A DNA stretch of 64,000 nt, taken from assembly GCA_019241645.1 (NCBI GenBank), contig JAFAWQ010000029.1, positions 62,001-126,000 of the forward strand, given 5' to 3'. The position numbers and the translations under genes were made by a program. Position 1 is the stretch's first letter. Each line of letters begins with the position of its first letter. Under the pieces are notes generated by a model, which was not told where the DNA came from, ran no database searches, and worked only from the letters and a program-made list of their open reading frames with translations. The stretch comes from Alphaproteobacteria bacterium (lineage in GTDB: Bacteria; Pseudomonadota; Alphaproteobacteria; Micropepsales; Micropepsaceae). Of the stretch, positions 10,967 to 20,096 are shown piece after piece.

Positions 10967-11506
10967 GTGACAATTCTCTATTCCATCGGGCATTCCAATC
11001 GTTCCCTCGAAGCTTTTGTGGCGTTGCTCCATGCGAACAACACGGAAGAGCTGGTAGACATCCGCGCTTTCACCCGGTCTCGTGCCAATCCTCAGTTCAA
11101 CGCCGGGACCTTCGCGCCAGCGCTGGCAGGGCAAGACATCGGCTACACGCACATCCCGGCCCTCGGCGGGCGTCGCAGCTCGAAGAGACAGGATTCGCCC
11201 AACGGGTTGTGGGAGAATGCGGCCTTCCGCGCGTACGCCGATTACGCGCTGACCGAGCCATTTGAAGAAGGGATCGTGCGACTTCTGGACATCGGCAGCG
11301 ACCGCAGCACCGCGATGATGTGTTCAGAAGCCGTGTGGTGGCGCTGCCATCGGCGGATTATCGCCGATTATCTCCTGGCGCGCGGCCACACCGTGTTGCA
11401 CATCGTCAGCAGCGCAGCGCCGAAGCCGGCTACGCTGACACCCGGCGCCATCATCCATGAAGATAAGAGAATAACCTATCCGCCGGTGCAGCAAACGCTG
11501 GTCTAG
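10967..11506 (+). CDS. DUF488 family protein
   Basis: 179 residues from a GTG giving the family-typical start MTILYSIGHSNRSLEAFVAL; an in-frame ATG at 10913 would lie in the hairpin region and is less likely. The segment MMCSEAVWWRCHRRIIADYL near residue 110 is the characteristic DUF488 Cys/Trp/His cluster. The biochemical function is unknown. It may be under control of the upstream small ORF and hairpin. It converges with, and overlaps by 4 nt, the polysaccharide co-polymerase gene. Confidence 0.85.
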   Translation: MTILYSIGHSNRSLEAFVALLHANNTEELVDIRAFTRSRANPQFNAGTFAPALAGQDIGYTHIPALGGRRSSKRQDSPNGLWENAAFRAYADYALTEPFEEGIVRLLDIGSDRSTAMMCSEAVWWRCHRRIIADYLLARGHTVLHIVSSAAPKPATLTPGAIIHEDKRITYPPVQQTLV

Positions 11507-13575
11507 GCCGCCAGCACCATGCCGATTGGCGGTGCCGGAATGCGCGCCAGAATTTCAACCGCCTGCATCACATCTGGTCTCGGATTCACGTCGGCGCGTG
11601 CCACCAGCATCACCGCATCGGCCTGGCGCGCAAGAAATTGCAGTGCAGTAGAACCCAGCGCCGGCGGCGCGTTTATGATCGTGAGATCGCTCACCCGGGC
11701 CAGATGCCGGATCAGCTGCGCCATCCTGGCGGACGAAAGGCGGCCCAACATCTTCCCGGCCACCGGTGAAGGGGAGAGCAGCAACACGTTGGAGCGCGTG
11801 TCTTTCAGCAGCGCACGGCTGAGCGGCGCGCGGCCCGCCAGCACCTCCGCCATTCCGTTGCGCACAGCGCGATAACCGACCAGCGGCGCCACGGCAGGCT
11901 TGGCCATGTTGGCATCTACGACAACAACCCGGCGTCCTTGGGCGGCGGCGGACCGGGCAAGGCTGAGGGCGACGGTCGGGGCTCCTTCTCCGGCTTGCGG
12001 TGATGTGACGAGAATGGTGCGCGGCCCGCCCCTTTGGGCGCCATACAGGATGCTGGAAGTGAGTCGCGCAATGGCCAGCGCATAGGGCGAGGTTGGCCAG
12101 TCCACGATGAGGTCGGCGGCACGTGGATGCGAGACGCCGGGCAGTTCCGCCAGCACCGGAATGGGTGGCTGTGCCGCATGTTGCCGTGGCACGCCCTGTC
12201 CAAGGCGTTCAGTAAGCAGCGCCGCCAGCAGCCCCAGCAGCAGACCGATCGGGATGGAGGCGGCGAGAATCAGCATGCGCCGCGGCGAATTCGGCGCGTT
12301 GGGCACGGCGGCATGCGAAATGATGTGCGCATCCGGCGCTTCGATCATGCTCTGATCCTGGATCGTGTGCAGCCGCGCGACGAAGGCCTCATAGATGGAA
12401 TGCGCCGACGCGGCGTTTACCTGCAGCGTTTTCAGCTTTACGCGCATCAGGTTTTCCGCCTGTGCCTGCCGTTCGACATTGGCCAGGCTGTTCTCCAACG
12501 CAGCAACCTGCGCCTGGGCGACAGAAACATCGTTGGATAACGCGCCGCCAAGGCGGGCCACTTCGTCGGAAATTTTCTGCTCCAGGTCGTGCTTTTGGGA
12601 TTGCACGGCGATGAGCTTGGGATGTTTCGGACCGTATTTTGTCGTGAGCTCCGCTTCGCTGCGGATAAGATCGGCTTCCTGCGACCGCAGCTGTATGATG
12701 AGGGGAGATGCAACCGCCTGCGAAATGTCGGCGCCGTGTCCGGATCGCGCAAGCGTATCGACGCGCGAGAACGTCGCCTGCTTTTGAGAAAGATCGGCCT
12801 TGGCCTGCACCAATTGGGTACTCAAGGTATTAATCTGCTGCTCTATGAGCGGCGTGCCGTTCGCAGAGTCGCTGAGATTGTGGAGCGCTTTGTAGCGCTC
12901 CACCCCGGCGTCCGCAGCCTGCACCTCGCGCGACAATTCGTGCACGCGGCCCTCAAGCCAATCCGTCGCTTCCCGCGTAGCCATGGATTTGGCGTCAAGC
13001 TGAGATTGCACATAGCTCTCCGCCACCGCATTGGCGATGCGCGCGGCCTTTTCCCCCGTGCTTGCCTTGAAGGTGATGGTAAGCGCAGTCGAGAGCCCCT
13101 CATTCTCCACCGAGAGGCGGCCGAGGAATTTCGTCACCACGCGCTCATGCTGCACTACCGGATCGGCGGCCGCGTCTCCGCCAAATAGATGGAAGCCGCT
13201 GCCGGCAAATTCGGAATCATGCTCGAGGTCAAGCTTGTCGACCACTTGCGAGGCCAGATCGCGCGACGTCAGAATCTGAATCTGGTTCTGCACGGACGCG
13301 GGATCGGTGGGAAGCTCCGAAAGAACGGCGGAAACGCCGGCAACGTTGTTCTTCCGCTGCTCCAGCATCACCACAGCAGAGGCGGAATAGAGGGTCGGCA
13401 ACAGCAGCAGGACGACGGCGGCCAGCGCGACGCAGGCTGCGGCCACGGTCAGGATGAGGGGATTGCGGCGATGTGCGAGTAGCAGAAGATCATTCAGCCG
13501 AAACGGCACAGGCGCGCGCATGGACAGGGCATTGCCTGCCATCGTGCCTGCCGGCATGATCTGCGTCCTCGCCAT
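11503..13575 (-). CDS. Polysaccharide co-polymerase (GumC/Wzz-like) with degenerate BY-kinase-like domain
   Basis: 690 residues. There is a Wzz domain with one membrane helix near 40-60, then a long periplasmic coiled-coil region with a C-terminal proline-rich stretch (VPNAPNSPRR). A second helix (about 430-452) and a cytosolic P-loop-like domain follow. In that domain the usual GEGKST is GEGAPT (no Lys), and the Walker-B Asp is replaced in LTIINAPPAL. The family's C-terminal Tyr cluster is absent. It probably controls chain length in Wzx/Wzy export but is unlikely to be an active tyrosine kinase (inference). Confidence 0.88.
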   Translation of the reverse strand: MARTQIMPAGTMAGNALSMRAPVPFRLNDLLLLAHRRNPLILTVAAACVALAAVVLLLLPTLYSASAVVMLEQRKNNVAGVSAVLSELPTDPASVQNQIQILTSRDLASQVVDKLDLEHDSEFAGSGFHLFGGDAAADPVVQHERVVTKFLGRLSVENEGLSTALTITFKASTGEKAARIANAVAESYVQSQLDAKSMATREATDWLEGRVHELSREVQAADAGVERYKALHNLSDSANGTPLIEQQINTLSTQLVQAKADLSQKQATFSRVDTLARSGHGADISQAVASPLIIQLRSQEADLIRSEAELTTKYGPKHPKLIAVQSQKHDLEQKISDEVARLGGALSNDVSVAQAQVAALENSLANVERQAQAENLMRVKLKTLQVNAASAHSIYEAFVARLHTIQDQSMIEAPDAHIISHAAVPNAPNSPRRMLILAASIPIGLLLGLLAALLTERLGQGVPRQHAAQPPIPVLAELPGVSHPRAADLIVDWPTSPYALAIARLTSSILYGAQRGGPRTILVTSPQAGEGAPTVALSLARSAAAQGRRVVVVDANMAKPAVAPLVGYRAVRNGMAEVLAGRAPLSRALLKDTRSNVLLLSPSPVAGKMLGRLSSARMAQLIRHLARVSDLTIINAPPALGSTALQFLARQADAVMLVARADVNPRPDVMQAVEILARIPAPPIGMVLAA

Positions 13576-13635
13576 CGATGCTGTGCCTTCCGCCTTCCTG
13601 AAAATACGATCTCCCCGTTTAACTCTTCGTGAACT

Positions 13636-14745
13636 TTAATTGGCCAGCGATGGCCGCATGCCGGAAAAGCTTCCCGCCATGGCCCACCACATCGGCTTGC
13701 GTTGCAAGTTCGAATCCAGAGGCAGCAGGCGGGGGCTGTAGCCGGCTAGGCGGGCGCGTAGCCCCGGCGGGTCGAGGAAGCGGTCGGAAAGCCCCCAGGT
13801 CAGGACCGCAGTCGTCGCCCTGTTGTCGAGAACCACATCGAGGAAACGCCGGCTTGCGTCCGCGACGGCGCGGTCCCGAAGGCTCACATCCGTTGGCCCG
13901 CCGCTGTCATCGACATCGTGCTCGGTGACCAGAATGCGCAAACCCAAGGCGTCAAGGCGCTCCAGAAAGATCCGCAGCTTTCGCTGGTCGACCTTTGCGC
14001 CGAAGGCCTGCAGATGTCCCTGCATGCCGTAAGCGTCGATAGGCACGCCGCGCGCCTTCATTCGCTCGAGGAAGTCGAGCGTGGCAGCACGGAAGAGATC
14101 GTGTTTGGGACCATCTGCCTCGCAGCCCCAATCGTTGTAGACGAGTTGCGCCGCGGGATCGGCGGCGCGCGCCGCATGGAACGCGGCTTGAATGTAGTCG
14201 GGGCCATAGGCGCGAAGCCAAAGGGATTCGCGCATGGCATCGCGGCGTCCGTGTTCCGGCGCCAGCGCTTCGTTGACGACATCCCAGGAAGCCACGCGCC
14301 CACGATAACGCGACATGACATCGTGGATGTAACGGACAAGAAAATCGTCGCGTGGCTTGGCGGCGATGGCGGCTCCCAGCCATGGCGGGTTGGCCTTGTG
14401 CCAGACCAGCGTATGTCCGCGGAATTGCATGCCCGTGCGCTGCGCGAAGGCGGAGAGCGCATCGGCGCCATCGAAATCATAAGCGCCGGGCCGCGGTTCG
14501 AGAACCGCGCGCTTCATCTCGTATTCCGGCACGAGAATTTTCGCCTCGCGTGCCAGCAGCGGTGCGAAATCGTGGTCGCGGAGCTCGAATGTCGTGGCCG
14601 CGCAGCCGTAGAGGCAACCCCGCCTGCCCGCGAGTGCTCCCAGTGTCTGCGGCGCGAAATCACCCGTCGGCTGAGCAAGCGCGCGGGTGCTCAAGGCGGA
14701 TGCACCAAGCGCCAGTCCTCCCGCGAAGTCTCTGCGCGTCAGCAC
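13636..14745 (-). CDS. GH10 family endo-glycanase (xylanase-like), Tat-type signal
   Basis: 369 residues from a GTG overlapping the upstream glycosyltransferase stop (GTGCTGA), implying coupled translation. The N-terminal TRRDFAGGLALG is a twin-arginine-type export signal. GH10 landmarks are GHTLVWH, the acid/base Glu in WDVVNEAL and the nucleophile Glu in ILVTEHDVDD. Its place inside an exopolysaccharide cluster suggests trimming or release of the polymer rather than plant-xylan degradation (inference). A longer frame to 15132 is an overlap artefact. Confidence 0.88.
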   Translation of the reverse strand: MLTRRDFAGGLALGASALSTRALAQPTGDFAPQTLGALAGRRGCLYGCAATTFELRDHDFAPLLAREAKILVPEYEMKRAVLEPRPGAYDFDGADALSAFAQRTGMQFRGHTLVWHKANPPWLGAAIAAKPRDDFLVRYIHDVMSRYRGRVASWDVVNEALAPEHGRRDAMRESLWLRAYGPDYIQAAFHAARAADPAAQLVYNDWGCEADGPKHDLFRAATLDFLERMKARGVPIDAYGMQGHLQAFGAKVDQRKLRIFLERLDALGLRILVTEHDVDDSGGPTDVSLRDRAVADASRRFLDVVLDNRATTAVLTWGLSDRFLDPPGLRARLAGYSPRLLPLDSNLQRKPMWWAMAGSFSGMRPSLAN

Positions 14746-15707
14746 GCGGGTTGCGCCGGTATCGCAACCCCTGCGTCGTCGCGCTTCCGCTTCACTTTGG
14801 CGAGCATGCCGATCACAAAGTCGGCCCATCGGCGATATGACTCGTCTGACGCGAAGATTTGAAAAAAGATGATGACCGCGAGGCGCGGCCGATAACATCC
14901 TCGCAGCATCGCGGACGCATAAAGCTCGAGCGCCTTCATCCGGTTTTGCGGCGCCACGCCCTTGGCGATGGTCCAGCCTCGGCAGCCATGGTACGCGCGC
15001 GCGGGAATTCGCGGCCGCATTTCCTCGATCCAGCCAGCGAGGCGCGCGCCTTTGCGATTCGCCGACGCGCGGCCCGGATCGTGGCAATCGTGCCAGATTG
15101 CTCCCGGCTCCTTGAGCATCGCGAATTGGCATCCTTCCAGGAACAGCCGGATGGCAAAATCGGTATCCTGACCGAACGGCAGGTGTTCGGAATAGCGAAC
15201 GTTACGTGCGACCGACGTTTCCACAGCGAGGGTGATGGTTGGGACGAAGCCGCGATCGCACAGCAGGTAGGTTGCCATGTGCTCGCCGGGACGCAAAGCG
15301 CGCGGCGGCTTCAACAACGTTCGGCCATTGCCGCGATCGACCACCACACGGGCATAGCCGACGAGATCGGTTGAGTCCTCCAACAGCGCTTTCATGCGCT
15401 CGAGGTGATGCGGCAGGAATTCATCGTCGGAATCCAGCGGCGCGATGAAGCGGCCTCGCGCGGTGTCGATTCCCGCATTGCGAGCCGCTCCACCGCCCCG
15501 GTTCTGCTGCTGGAGAAGACGAATCCGCGCATCTGCAAACCCCGATACGACGCCGGCGGGATCATCGCCGGAGCCGTCATCGACAACGACGATCTCAAAA
15601 TCCTGGCAGGTCTGCGCGAGCACGGAACGCAGTGCCCGGCCAAGCACATGCGCGCGGTTGTACACGGGAACGATCACTGAAAAGAACGGTGTCACGGCAC
15701 GTTCCAC
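14739..15707 (-). CDS. GT2 family glycosyltransferase
   Basis: 322 residues. The GT-A fold starts SVIVPVYNRAHVLGRALRSV, with the DDG motif in VVVDDGSGDD and the DxD-like LDSDDEF. It adds a sugar from a nucleotide donor to the lipid-linked repeat unit; the sugar is unknown. The start overlaps the end of the upstream polymerase gene by 16 nt and the stop overlaps the GH10 start. Confidence 0.9.
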   Translation of the reverse strand: MERAVTPFFSVIVPVYNRAHVLGRALRSVLAQTCQDFEIVVVDDGSGDDPAGVVSGFADARIRLLQQQNRGGGAARNAGIDTARGRFIAPLDSDDEFLPHHLERMKALLEDSTDLVGYARVVVDRGNGRTLLKPPRALRPGEHMATYLLCDRGFVPTITLAVETSVARNVRYSEHLPFGQDTDFAIRLFLEGCQFAMLKEPGAIWHDCHDPGRASANRKGARLAGWIEEMRPRIPARAYHGCRGWTIAKGVAPQNRMKALELYASAMLRGCYRPRLAVIIFFQIFASDESYRRWADFVIGMLAKVKRKRDDAGVAIPAQPAC

Positions 15708-17035
15708 GTTGCGCGGCGGGTTGCCGGTTCAGCGCAAACATTCGTTATGGATGCGAGGCAACCAATCATCAGCAGGAAGGCGACCCAGGCCGGTCCGTCG
15801 CTTTCGAGAAAATCCGATTCGACGAAATTGTGCAGGACTGAAAAAACGAAAATTGCGCAGAGTGGCGCGAAGAAGTTGCGGTTCCCGTGACGGTCGGCTT
15901 GCCGCAAGCCAAGCGCCGGCTGAACTATGAAGGCCAGCATCGCCAGCGCGAAGCCGATGCCGCCGATGGTCATCAAAACCTGGAGATAGCCGTTGTGGCC
16001 ATGCGATATGCCCTGCACCCATTTGTCCGACACGTAGTTGTAAAGTGGCGACAGGGCGCCGGTGTCAGCGAAGGAGCCGAAGCCCGCGCCCAGCAACGGA
16101 TGGTCGCGGATGAAAGCGAGTTCGGCCCGCCAGATCTCTACGCGGCCCGTAAATTCGGTGGGATCGGTAAAGAAACGCGTGACGGCAGAAAAATCGACGA
16201 TGACCGCGAGGCCTGCTCCCGCCAGCAACGCACCCCCGGCCAGCAGGACGATCCAGCGCTCCATGCTGTGCCGTGCCGTCCAGCGGAAGAGGAGACCGGC
16301 GGTCACCGCAACCGGCAGCAACCCAATGGAGGTCTTCGAACGGGTCATGATGGTGAAAACCACGGCTCCAGCGAACAACAGCCAAAGCATGGCGCGACGC
16401 CGGCTCAGCGCCTCGAAGAAGAAGAGCAGAGCGGTGATCGCGGACACAGCACCCGCGACGTTCTTGTGATAATAGAGCCCGCGCCAGTTTCCGATCAGCC
16501 CGGGGTCGGCTTCACCCGGCAGGTGCACGGCCTGATGGATGAGCGGAATCGACGCGAAGTTGATGATGAGGACTGCCCCAAGCACGTTGCGCAGAAGGAT
16601 CAGCGAGCGCTCGGCTCCGATGGTTTGCACTCCCAGTACAGCTGAAAGGGTTATGACGATTTCGAGCACGGCCCGCCGCAGCGAGACGCCGGGGGTTGGA
16701 GCCCAGAAACTTGTGACAAGGCACCAGCCAAGCAGCAGGACAAGCGTAATAGGAAGGGCGCGGAATGCGCTGAGCCCGCGGCATCGCCACGCCGAGGTCA
16801 CGATCGCCGCAAAAGTCGCGAGATAGCAAACCTGCCGCCAGATATTGCCTGCGCCGTCTCCGCTGTCGCCCGGAGCCAGCGCCGCCAAATTGCGGATGGC
16901 GAAGGGCTTCAGGCCGATAAAGATCAGCAGCAGGAAAACGACAAAGCAAAGTTCGGCAACGGCGTCCGCGGATCTTGGCGACGCGCGCTGCGGAATGCGC
17001 CAGAGCTCAGGCGCCGTGAATGACAGCGTATTCAT
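15692..17035 (-). CDS. O-antigen ligase/polymerase-like membrane protein (Wzy-type)
   Basis: 447 residues from the ATG giving MNTLSFTAPELWR; it overlaps the preceding glycosyltransferase by 29 nt, and no later Met precedes the first helix. Roughly ten or more hydrophobic segments are visible. A large periplasmic loop contains HPLLGAGFGSF and HGHNGYLQVL, the H-N-x-Y-L block typical of Wzy/WaaL proteins. It is predicted to polymerise repeat units on the periplasmic face. Confidence 0.85.
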   Translation of the reverse strand: MNTLSFTAPELWRIPQRASPRSADAVAELCFVVFLLLIFIGLKPFAIRNLAALAPGDSGDGAGNIWRQVCYLATFAAIVTSAWRCRGLSAFRALPITLVLLLGWCLVTSFWAPTPGVSLRRAVLEIVITLSAVLGVQTIGAERSLILLRNVLGAVLIINFASIPLIHQAVHLPGEADPGLIGNWRGLYYHKNVAGAVSAITALLFFFEALSRRRAMLWLLFAGAVVFTIMTRSKTSIGLLPVAVTAGLLFRWTARHSMERWIVLLAGGALLAGAGLAVIVDFSAVTRFFTDPTEFTGRVEIWRAELAFIRDHPLLGAGFGSFADTGALSPLYNYVSDKWVQGISHGHNGYLQVLMTIGGIGFALAMLAFIVQPALGLRQADRHGNRNFFAPLCAIFVFSVLHNFVESDFLESDGPAWVAFLLMIGCLASITNVCAEPATRRATWNVP

Positions 17036-17936
17036 CGTAACGGTGACCCAACAAGGCGGCCGTCTTCCCGGCTGCACGCCATATCTTGCACAGCGCCTGC
17101 GCGTGCATGTGCGCAAAGGGAACCGATGCCAGCAGCACGAAGGGATATAGAAGTGCAACGCCGCCGATCTTCAGGATTTCCGGAAGCATTTCAGCCGCGC
17201 CGCGGCAGTGCTTCAGAATGACCCGCATATCGGAATTGCCGGTGCGATAGGCCCGCTGCAGGGCCCAGCCGAAACTCGCGCGCGAGGCGGGGACCGATGC
17301 GTACACGATAGCTTCGTCGGCCCAGGCGAACCGGCGGCCCTGCCGCCGAAGCCGCTCGAAGCAATCGCGGTCCTCACCGCCACTGAGCGCGAAGTTCGGA
17401 TCGAAGGCGGGCGCCGGCAACTCTTCCAGGCAGACGCGGCGGATGAGGACATTGCTGGTGCTGTAGATTGCGGATATCGGTCCGGTCTTGCCTCGCATAG
17501 GCGCGATGCCATGGCACGCGGCGGCCGAGTCTTCCGGAGTCGACTCGAACGCCCGCAGGACGGCGCCGTGCAGCGCCTCCGCCTTGGTCGATGCCTGCAC
17601 CTTGAGGAAAGCCTCGAGCCAATCCGGCGTCGGCCACTCGTCATCGTCCAGCATGGCGATGAATTCTGCGGGCGAATTGGCGAGAATGTGCTCGATCAGC
17701 GCGTTGCGAGCCTGCGCAATTCCGCGCTCCGGGGCGACGATGCATTCGAGCGGCCAGCGATAACCGCGCGCGTGCAGCCGTTTGCAGACCGCGAGCGCTT
17801 CGCGGCCTTGGGCATCATTGTCCGCGACCAGTACCGAAACGCTGGCGGTTGTTTGCAAACCGTCGATCGCCAGCAGAAGGAACTCGAGGCCCGACGGGCG
17901 CCGGTAGCTCGGTATTGCAATTGTCACGTCAGGCAT
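17007..17936 (-). CDS. GT2 family glycosyltransferase
   Basis: 309 residues. It starts MPDVTIAIPSYRRPSGLEFL, has AQARNALIEH and the metal-binding MLDDDEWP motif. A C-terminal hydrophobic stretch (VALLYPFVLLASVPF) may anchor it to the membrane. It overlaps the flippase gene upstream (8 nt) and the Wzy-like gene downstream. Donor and acceptor are unknown. Confidence 0.9.
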   Translation of the reverse strand: MPDVTIAIPSYRRPSGLEFLLLAIDGLQTTASVSVLVADNDAQGREALAVCKRLHARGYRWPLECIVAPERGIAQARNALIEHILANSPAEFIAMLDDDEWPTPDWLEAFLKVQASTKAEALHGAVLRAFESTPEDSAAACHGIAPMRGKTGPISAIYSTSNVLIRRVCLEELPAPAFDPNFALSGGEDRDCFERLRRQGRRFAWADEAIVYASVPASRASFGWALQRAYRTGNSDMRVILKHCRGAAEMLPEILKIGGVALLYPFVLLASVPFAHMHAQALCKIWRAAGKTAALLGHRYDEYAVIHGA

Positions 17937-19233
17937 GCTGGGCCTTCCATCTGCGTGCGAGTACGAAAATCATTCGTGTGGCCACGAGATCGCCCAGCAG
18001 AATTCCGCAAAGGGCGGCGATCGGACCAATGGTCAATAGTAGAAGAAGGGTCGCGGTCAGCGAGACAGCGCTGGACCATGCCCCGGCGGAGGCCAGGCGG
18101 CGAAACTCTCCTGCCGATTGCAGGAGGACCGAGTCCGGCGTGCGCGCCGCGCGGGAAGCCATGATGATGCCCCAGATGACCACCACCACCGCGACTTCGC
18201 GGAACGGATAGTCTTCCTTGAGTAGAAGGTGCGGAAACCATGTGAGCAGCGCGGCCCCCAGCGCGACAGTCGCCAGCCAGATTGCGCCTGCCGCTGTTCT
18301 GAAATGGTTAACAGCCCGCAAAGCCCGGCCGGTATCCCCACCGATCAGCGCCCTCGCCATCAACGGCCGTTCCATGTCGGGCAGGGCAGCCAAAACCAGC
18401 GACACCGGCCGCATAAGAAGGCTACCCAAAGCCAAAACGGCAAATGCATGCGGTCCCGAGATGAACGTGACGAGATAGGCGTGCGCGTTGACGGTGAGTT
18501 CGCTCAGCACCACGCCAAGGACAGCCCAGCTGGACATGTTCCGCCACATGGCGATGTACGGCGCGAAACGTCCGTGACGCAGCGCGCGGAAATACAGGCC
18601 GGCATTCCTCATATCGAGCACCAGCAGCCCCGCGATGCCGGAAAGCACCAGTACGGTCGCTGCGCTCAAGGCCGTGAGCCGGTGCATGGTGAACAGCACG
18701 ATGACGCAGCCGGCGAGCAAGACGCTGTAGGCAAGATCGGATACGAGAACGCGGCCGGGATCAGCCTCGGCGTACGTCCAGCAACGCGCAAACCAGCGCA
18801 GGCTCATCACGCCAGCGTAGACGCCGAACAGAGCTGCGAGTGGCAGACCGGCGCCGCACAGGAACATCACCATCGCAACCGCGCTGGCCGAGATCAGCGA
18901 AAACACAAGATTGCTTTTGAACAGGCTGAGGAGTTCTGCGTGCGGCATGTCATCGGGCCGGCTGCCGCGCACGGAAATCGGCGGCGCAAACATCGCTCCG
19001 CAAAAGCTGAGGCTGAATGCCGAAACCACAAGGAGGAAAGAGAACAGGCCGAAATTCCCGCGGGGAAAATTGTGCAGGAACACCAGCGCAATCGCGAAAT
19101 GCGTCACCGATACGCAGACCGGGCCCATTGCCGAAAGCACATAACGGAGCGCAACCGATACCGTGGTCGCGTCGGATCGCGATGCCGGCGACATGTCCGC
19201 AACGGTCATTGTCTTGGTGGCGAGCGCGGTCAT
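17929..19233 (-). CDS. Wzx-like polysaccharide flippase (MATE/MOP superfamily)
   Basis: 434 residues from the ATG that overlaps the upstream WecG-type stop (ATGA). About twelve hydrophobic segments spread over the protein (for example FGLFSFLLVVSAFSLSF, ATVLVLSGIAGLLVL) fit an oligosaccharide flippase that moves lipid-linked units across the inner membrane. No catalytic motif is expected in this family. The assignment rests on topology and cluster context. Confidence 0.8.
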   Translation of the reverse strand: MTALATKTMTVADMSPASRSDATTVSVALRYVLSAMGPVCVSVTHFAIALVFLHNFPRGNFGLFSFLLVVSAFSLSFCGAMFAPPISVRGSRPDDMPHAELLSLFKSNLVFSLISASAVAMVMFLCGAGLPLAALFGVYAGVMSLRWFARCWTYAEADPGRVLVSDLAYSVLLAGCVIVLFTMHRLTALSAATVLVLSGIAGLLVLDMRNAGLYFRALRHGRFAPYIAMWRNMSSWAVLGVVLSELTVNAHAYLVTFISGPHAFAVLALGSLLMRPVSLVLAALPDMERPLMARALIGGDTGRALRAVNHFRTAAGAIWLATVALGAALLTWFPHLLLKEDYPFREVAVVVVIWGIIMASRAARTPDSVLLQSAGEFRRLASAGAWSSAVSLTATLLLLLTIGPIAALCGILLGDLVATRMIFVLARRWKAQHA

Positions 19234-20096
19234 GAGGTGGTTGCGGCGCTTCTGGGTACAACGATCGATGCGGTTCGGGTGAGCAGAGCGAACGTCGCGA
19301 GCGGGTTTGTGATGGTATAGCGCCAAAACAGGCGCCTTGGCTCGCGCCACAGGCGGTAAAGCCACTCAAGCGCGCAGGCCTGCATCCAGCGGGGAGCTCG
19401 CGTGTACTCGCCGATCACGAAATTGAAGCAACCACCGCAGGTGACAATCCAGCCTGCGTTCAGGCGATGACGGTTGCGAATGCAGAATTCGTACTCCAGC
19501 GGCACGCCCAACCCAACCCAAAGGATATCGGCGCCGGACGCGTTGACGATGTCGCAGATTGCGGCTTCATCCTCGGCCTTGAAGTATCCGTTCCTGCGGC
19601 CGGCAATCTGCAGTCCGGGATATCGCTTCCCCAGCGCGTCCGAACAGCGCGCATTCACCGCCTCCCTGCCGCCGAGCAAAAAGAAGCTGAGGCCATGATC
19701 GAGCGCGGAACGCGCCGCATCGTAGATGAAGTCGGTTGTCGCGCTGCGTTCCGGGATGGGATGTTGCGTGAGAAATTTTGAGGCGAGCACGATCGGCTGG
19801 CCGTCGGCGTGGATCAGGCTGGCGTCCTCGAAGCAGCGGCGGAACTGGGAATCGGTTGCGGCCAACGCGATGGCATGACCATTCGAGGCAAAAACAAGCT
19901 TCGGCCGCCTGCGGCCGCCGCGGGCCGCCAGGCAATCGCCGACCATCAGCGACGTGAGCTGTTGCCGCGACAGGCACGCCGTGCGCAATCCGCCCACCAT
20001 GATTTCGCGGTAGCGCCGGTGCGCCGTGCGTCGCTCGCTGGTGTTTTGCACCGCAAAGGAGCGAACAGTGCCGGCATGGGAAGGAAGCACCCTCAA
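19230..20096 (-). CDS. WecG/TagA/CpsF family glycosyltransferase
   Basis: About 288 residues from a TTG overlapping the upstream stop (TTGA), with AGAGGA 7 nt before it; GTG at 20090 or ATG at 20000 are alternatives. Family blocks seen are ASLIHADGQPIVLAS, FFLLGGREAVN and GLGVPLEYEF, followed by the C-terminal EWLYRLWREPRRLFWRY. The family transfers ManNAcA/ManNAc-type sugars as the second step on undecaprenyl-linked acceptors. This fits the adjacent priming transferase and UDP-sugar dehydrogenase. Confidence 0.85.
   Translation of the reverse strand: MRVLPSHAGTVRSFAVQNTSERRTAHRRYREIMVGGLRTACLSRQQLTSLMVGDCLAARGGRRRPKLVFASNGHAIALAATDSQFRRCFEDASLIHADGQPIVLASKFLTQHPIPERSATTDFIYDAARSALDHGLSFFLLGGREAVNARCSDALGKRYPGLQIAGRRNGYFKAEDEAAICDIVNASGADILWVGLGVPLEYEFCIRNRHRLNAGWIVTCGGCFNFVIGEYTRAPRWMQACALEWLYRLWREPRRLFWRYTITNPLATFALLTRTASIVVPRSAATTS

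Noticed and set aside
14746-15132. Long N-terminal extension of the GH10 protein
   Set aside because: Overlaps the glycosyltransferase gene in another frame; the export signal begins right after the GTG at 14745.
18229-19320. 363-codon plus-strand open frame
   Set aside because: Antisense to the flippase gene, whose hydrophobic codons read as charged residues on the other strand.
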